This document shows positions 21,966 to 24,178 of a stretch of 24,178 nt of DNA, piece by piece. The notes under the pieces are model-generated. The model worked only from the letters and a program-made list of their open reading frames with translations. It ran no database searches and had not been told where the DNA came from. A program made the position numbers and the translations under genes. This stretch comes from a virus. The stretch's first letter is position 1, and each line of letters starts with the position of its first letter. The stretch spans positions 1 through 24,178 of IMG/VR virus record IMGVR_UViG_3300032053_000507. One strand, 5' to 3'.

Positions 21966-22394
21966 TTAGGAAAGTCGGGTCAACTTAAACAACGCGCTTG
22001 ACAACAAAGAAGAGATGTTGTCCACCTCGTTCTGAATGTGAGATTCGGTGCCCATCGCGGTTCGAGCAGTCTCAATGTACTCGTACAGCGCACGCACCTC
22101 CGCAACGCAATCGGGGTTCATTGTCACGGTTCCGCCCTTGAACACAAGCGGAGTACCCGTGCAACCAATGTACGACTCGGCAAGCGAATCGACCGCTTCA
22201 GTCAAATCGTCGTACACGCCGAGCGCGGTGTGCTTCGCGAACGAGCCCGCGCCCGTCACCATCAAGTGATGCATGTGAATTGCGGTAGCACCGTTCAGCA
22301 AACGCGCAATGAACTCGCTCGCAGCGCCCGCGTCACCCTTGTCGGAATCGTAAAGCAAAGAAGCCATAGGTGATTTCGATGCAACTACTGACAT
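21966..22394 (-). CDS. Ferritin-like four-helix phage protein, DUF5856-like (142 aa)
   Basis: A 142-residue helical protein. The central helix pair AIHMHHLMVTGAGSFAKHTA and LGVYDDLTEAVDSLAESYIG resembles the DUF5856 family of phage proteins, whose fold resembles Dps/ferritins (pattern 'aH..HL.t.Sya.H.AL..yY....dlvD...E.yqG'). His residues of HMHH and KHT and the Glu residues of TEAVDSLAES are in positions compatible with a metal site, but a working ferroxidase centre cannot be claimed. The ATG stands one base after the portal stop, with GGAGA as ribosome site inside the portal gene. A second in-frame ATG ten codons later has weaker context. Function in the virion is unknown. Confidence 0.8.
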   Translation of the reverse strand: MSVVASKSPMASLLYDSDKGDAGAASEFIARLLNGATAIHMHHLMVTGAGSFAKHTALGVYDDLTEAVDSLAESYIGCTGTPLVFKGGTVTMNPDCVAEVRALYEYIETARTAMGTESHIQNEVDNISSLLSSALFKLTRLS

Positions 22395-22395
22395 T

Positions 22396-24114
22396 TCAAA
22401 TCTCCGTTGCTGATGGTGATCCGTAACCCGAGAACTGATTCATAATGTCGGACAGAGCGTTCGGTTGCCCTGCGCCTGTCGGAGCCTGCGCAAGATTCTT
22501 GACCGTCTGCGAAGTCTGCTGCATCGCCTCAGACTGAGCCTGAGCAGCCTGAGCGTTCGCACGCGCAGTACGGATCAATGCCACCTGCTTGCCGCCGATG
22601 ATCAGGCTCGGATCAACGCCAAGCATGTCGCTGTAAGCGTCAGCCCACTGATCAGCGTCGAACTTGTCAAGCACGTCAGGCTTAAACTGCGCGACCGCAC
22701 CGATCGAACCAACAAACCGATCAATGCCGTTGGTGCCAATCGCGCGCTGCGCCTGCGCCAACATGCTCACAAACTCGATCGTCAGATCCATTCCCTGCAA
22801 CTCTTCAGGAGCAGGCGGCAGAACGCCCGCCTCAATCATGTGTTGAAAGGTGATATCTACGAGCGGTTCAAGCAATTCGTTGTGGATGCGCTCAATGACA
22901 GGGCCGAGCATCAGCAATTTCTCCTCGTGACGCTCTGCAACCTCAGTTGCAGTCATCCGAGTATCAGTCGCATTCGCAAGCAACAAGAACAAATCAGCAT
23001 AGAACGCACCACGCACACGGTCGCGGCAGTCCTGAATGTCCATCAGCAAGTGCTCAAGGTTCAAGTTCACATCGAACGCAGTGCGGATAGGCGCCGTAGC
23101 GCCATCGACAAAGGTGATACCCCCAGGAAGTGTGTCGATGTCGCGGTTCTTGTACGCGGTCGGTACTTGCAGAGGCGGCTTCGTTTGATAGTCGATGACC
23201 TGAGCCTTGCGCAACTGCTCGTGCTGCAACTGCTTGACATCGCCCAGTGCTTCCATTCCAGGACTGTTGCCGTAGATGTCGCCACCCGCAAGAGCCCAAC
23301 GCGGAACAACGCAAGGGAACTGCTTGTATCCCGACTCTCGAAGGAACTTGTTCTGATCGCCGCCGACCTCGAAATACCAAGATCCCCACGGCATGTTCTT
23401 ACTGTCGCGCTTCTTGATGTCTCGATCAGCCCTCGGCTCGATCGCGTGAATGATCGGGATCCACTTATCAAGCGTGCCGCGGTCGTACATGTGCTTGACC
23501 GTGGTCGAGCAGTTCTCGTAGCCGAACTCCTTCACAATCTCGCCGACAGTCTTCTCAAACTCTCGGTACAGCGTGCAAACTCTACCCTGATAGTCGTGCG
23601 CGATGCAATACTCGCCCGTCACCACAGGGTAGTGATGAATCAAGTTCTTGTGATCAGGCAGCACGATCGAAGCCGCAGTGCCGAAACAACCGAGTTCTTC
23701 GTACATCTGATGAAGCGTGCGGTAAGTGTTCGACTTCGCAAACACCATCAGCATGCGCTTCGTGACATCGTCAAGCCACACCTTCACAGGTTGATACTTG
23801 TTCAGATCAGGGTCGCCCGTCGCAAGCCGAAACCACGGACGAGCAGGACTCGTTGCGCCCGCCATCATGCCCGCGCCGAGCGTGCGAAGCGATCGAGTAC
23901 CCGTGTTGTCGTAGATGCTGTTGTGCCGACGCCATCCCTTGTCTCGATCCTGCCGAAAGAACCGACCGTTGCGAGGCAACAGAAACGTCGTTAGTTCCTG
24001 ATAGTGAGCCCACCACGTAGCGCGCTCAGTCTTCAAATGACCCCAACGCGTGAACAACTGGTCGCGCCGCGGGGCACCTTCGTACGATTGTGCGTCGCTC
24101 GGGTGTTGACTCAT
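22396..24114 (-). CDS. Portal protein, head-to-tail connector (572 aa)
   Basis: A 572-residue protein, comparable to T7 gp8 (536 aa). The N-terminal third holds the signature of the podoviral head-tail connector family: LFTRWGHLKTERATWWAHYQ, TTFLLPRNGRFF and LGAGMMAGATSPARPWF (79-95), followed by WLDDVTKRMLMVFAKSNTYR. The middle contains GGDIYGNSPGMEALGDVKQL and TATEVAERHEEKLLMLGPV, the helical wing and stem region. The C-terminal 60 residues are Gln/Ala-rich and look like a flexible coiled coil. Twelve copies form the DNA gate at one capsid vertex and bind the gp11-like adaptor. The ATG abuts the TAA of the preceding gene; there is no clear Shine-Dalgarno, which suggests translational coupling. 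Confidence 0.96.
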   Translation of the reverse strand: MSQHPSDAQSYEGAPRRDQLFTRWGHLKTERATWWAHYQELTTFLLPRNGRFFRQDRDKGWRRHNSIYDNTGTRSLRTLGAGMMAGATSPARPWFRLATGDPDLNKYQPVKVWLDDVTKRMLMVFAKSNTYRTLHQMYEELGCFGTAASIVLPDHKNLIHHYPVVTGEYCIAHDYQGRVCTLYREFEKTVGEIVKEFGYENCSTTVKHMYDRGTLDKWIPIIHAIEPRADRDIKKRDSKNMPWGSWYFEVGGDQNKFLRESGYKQFPCVVPRWALAGGDIYGNSPGMEALGDVKQLQHEQLRKAQVIDYQTKPPLQVPTAYKNRDIDTLPGGITFVDGATAPIRTAFDVNLNLEHLLMDIQDCRDRVRGAFYADLFLLLANATDTRMTATEVAERHEEKLLMLGPVIERIHNELLEPLVDITFQHMIEAGVLPPAPEELQGMDLTIEFVSMLAQAQRAIGTNGIDRFVGSIGAVAQFKPDVLDKFDADQWADAYSDMLGVDPSLIIGGKQVALIRTARANAQAAQAQSEAMQQTSQTVKNLAQAPTGAGQPNALSDIMNQFSGYGSPSATEI

Positions 24115-24178
24115 TTAGGAACCCAACATCGTTGTCGTGCCAAGTGCGCCTGCCGAGGGACTTCCACGAGAGCCCGTC
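24115..24178 (-). CDS. C-terminus of a small protein upstream of the portal (partial)
   Basis: The minus strand from the right edge reads TGSRGSPSAGALGTTTMLGS and a TAA directly adjacent to the portal ATG (TAAATG). Many podoviruses have a small protein just before the portal that ends in a Gly/Thr-rich '...TLLG' tail, compared by some to the T7 gp7.3 tail-assembly/host-range protein; this tail fits that pattern. Only 20 residues are visible, so the assignment rests on the end pattern, the perfect stop-start junction and the operon logic. The other two minus-strand frames are less plausible. Confidence 0.6.
   Translation of the reverse strand, partial: TGSRGSPSAGALGTTTMLGS

Noticed and set aside
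22465-23994. Plus-strand open frame of 509 codons opposite the portal gene
   Set aside because: It lies entirely antisense to a clearly recognised portal protein, is rich in Arg/His/Leu/Val as expected from a codon-bias shadow, and has no recognisable domain or ribosome site.
1-24178. tRNA genes, CRISPR arrays, insertion sequences or a diversity-generating retroelement
   Set aside because: I saw no cloverleaf, spaced direct repeats, transposase, reverse transcriptase or template/variable repeat pair. The coding density of the minus strand leaves practically no room.

Overview
The window is a continuous stretch of the structural (virion morphogenesis) region of a tailed phage or prophage with short-tail (podovirus) architecture. 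Every gene I can support lies on the minus strand and reads from right to left with almost no intergenic space: one- to ten-base gaps, ATGA overlaps and one 26-base overlap. This looks like a late operon. No tRNA, integrase, CRISPR array, insertion sequence or host gene is visible. The host cannot be named from the sequence. The head genes resemble those of proteobacterial podoviruses of the Bordetella BPP-1 (Bbp) type, so a proteobacterial host is a guess only.

Layout in transcription order. Head module (24178 to 17564): the last 20 residues of an upstream small protein, the portal (head-tail connector), a ferritin-like DUF5856-type protein, a small spike-base-like protein, a 453-residue beta-rich fibre or decoration protein with three repeated modules, a Bbp19-like protein, a probable scaffold, the major capsid protein, a Bbp16-like capsid cement protein and a 54-residue protein. 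A 13-bp GC-rich hairpin at 17511-17542 follows. Tail and ejection module (17493 to 11618): T7 gp11-like tail tubular A, T7 gp12-like tail tubular B (nozzle), a gp14-like internal virion protein and a 588-residue gp15-like internal virion protein.

The left 11.6 kb is the most remarkable part. It is one uninterrupted minus-strand reading frame that starts by an ATGA overlap with the gp15-like gene at 11621 and is still open at base 1: 3873 codons so far, with the end not reached. It sits where T7 has the gp16 ejection protein. It is a large polyvalent protein with several modules seen in other giant phage proteins: a hydrophobic Gly/Ala-rich N-terminal segment, an ADP-ribosyltransferase-like domain, an uncharacterised domain with an ATSPNT motif, the EIQSD/TGEQ/GMRKFYD module, a zincin-like HESSH metallopeptidase module and a helical C-terminal module. 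I see no lytic transglycosylase in it. Base composition changes sharply along the gene: two AT-richer blocks (about 3.7-5.1 kb and 5.5-8.7 kb) lie in a GC-richer background, which suggests mosaic assembly.

Working model (inference): the head genes build and stabilise the capsid, gp11/gp12-like proteins close the portal and form the tail, and the gp14-like, gp15-like and giant proteins are packaged inside the head and injected with the DNA. The giant protein would then deliver several enzymatic activities into the host at the start of infection.
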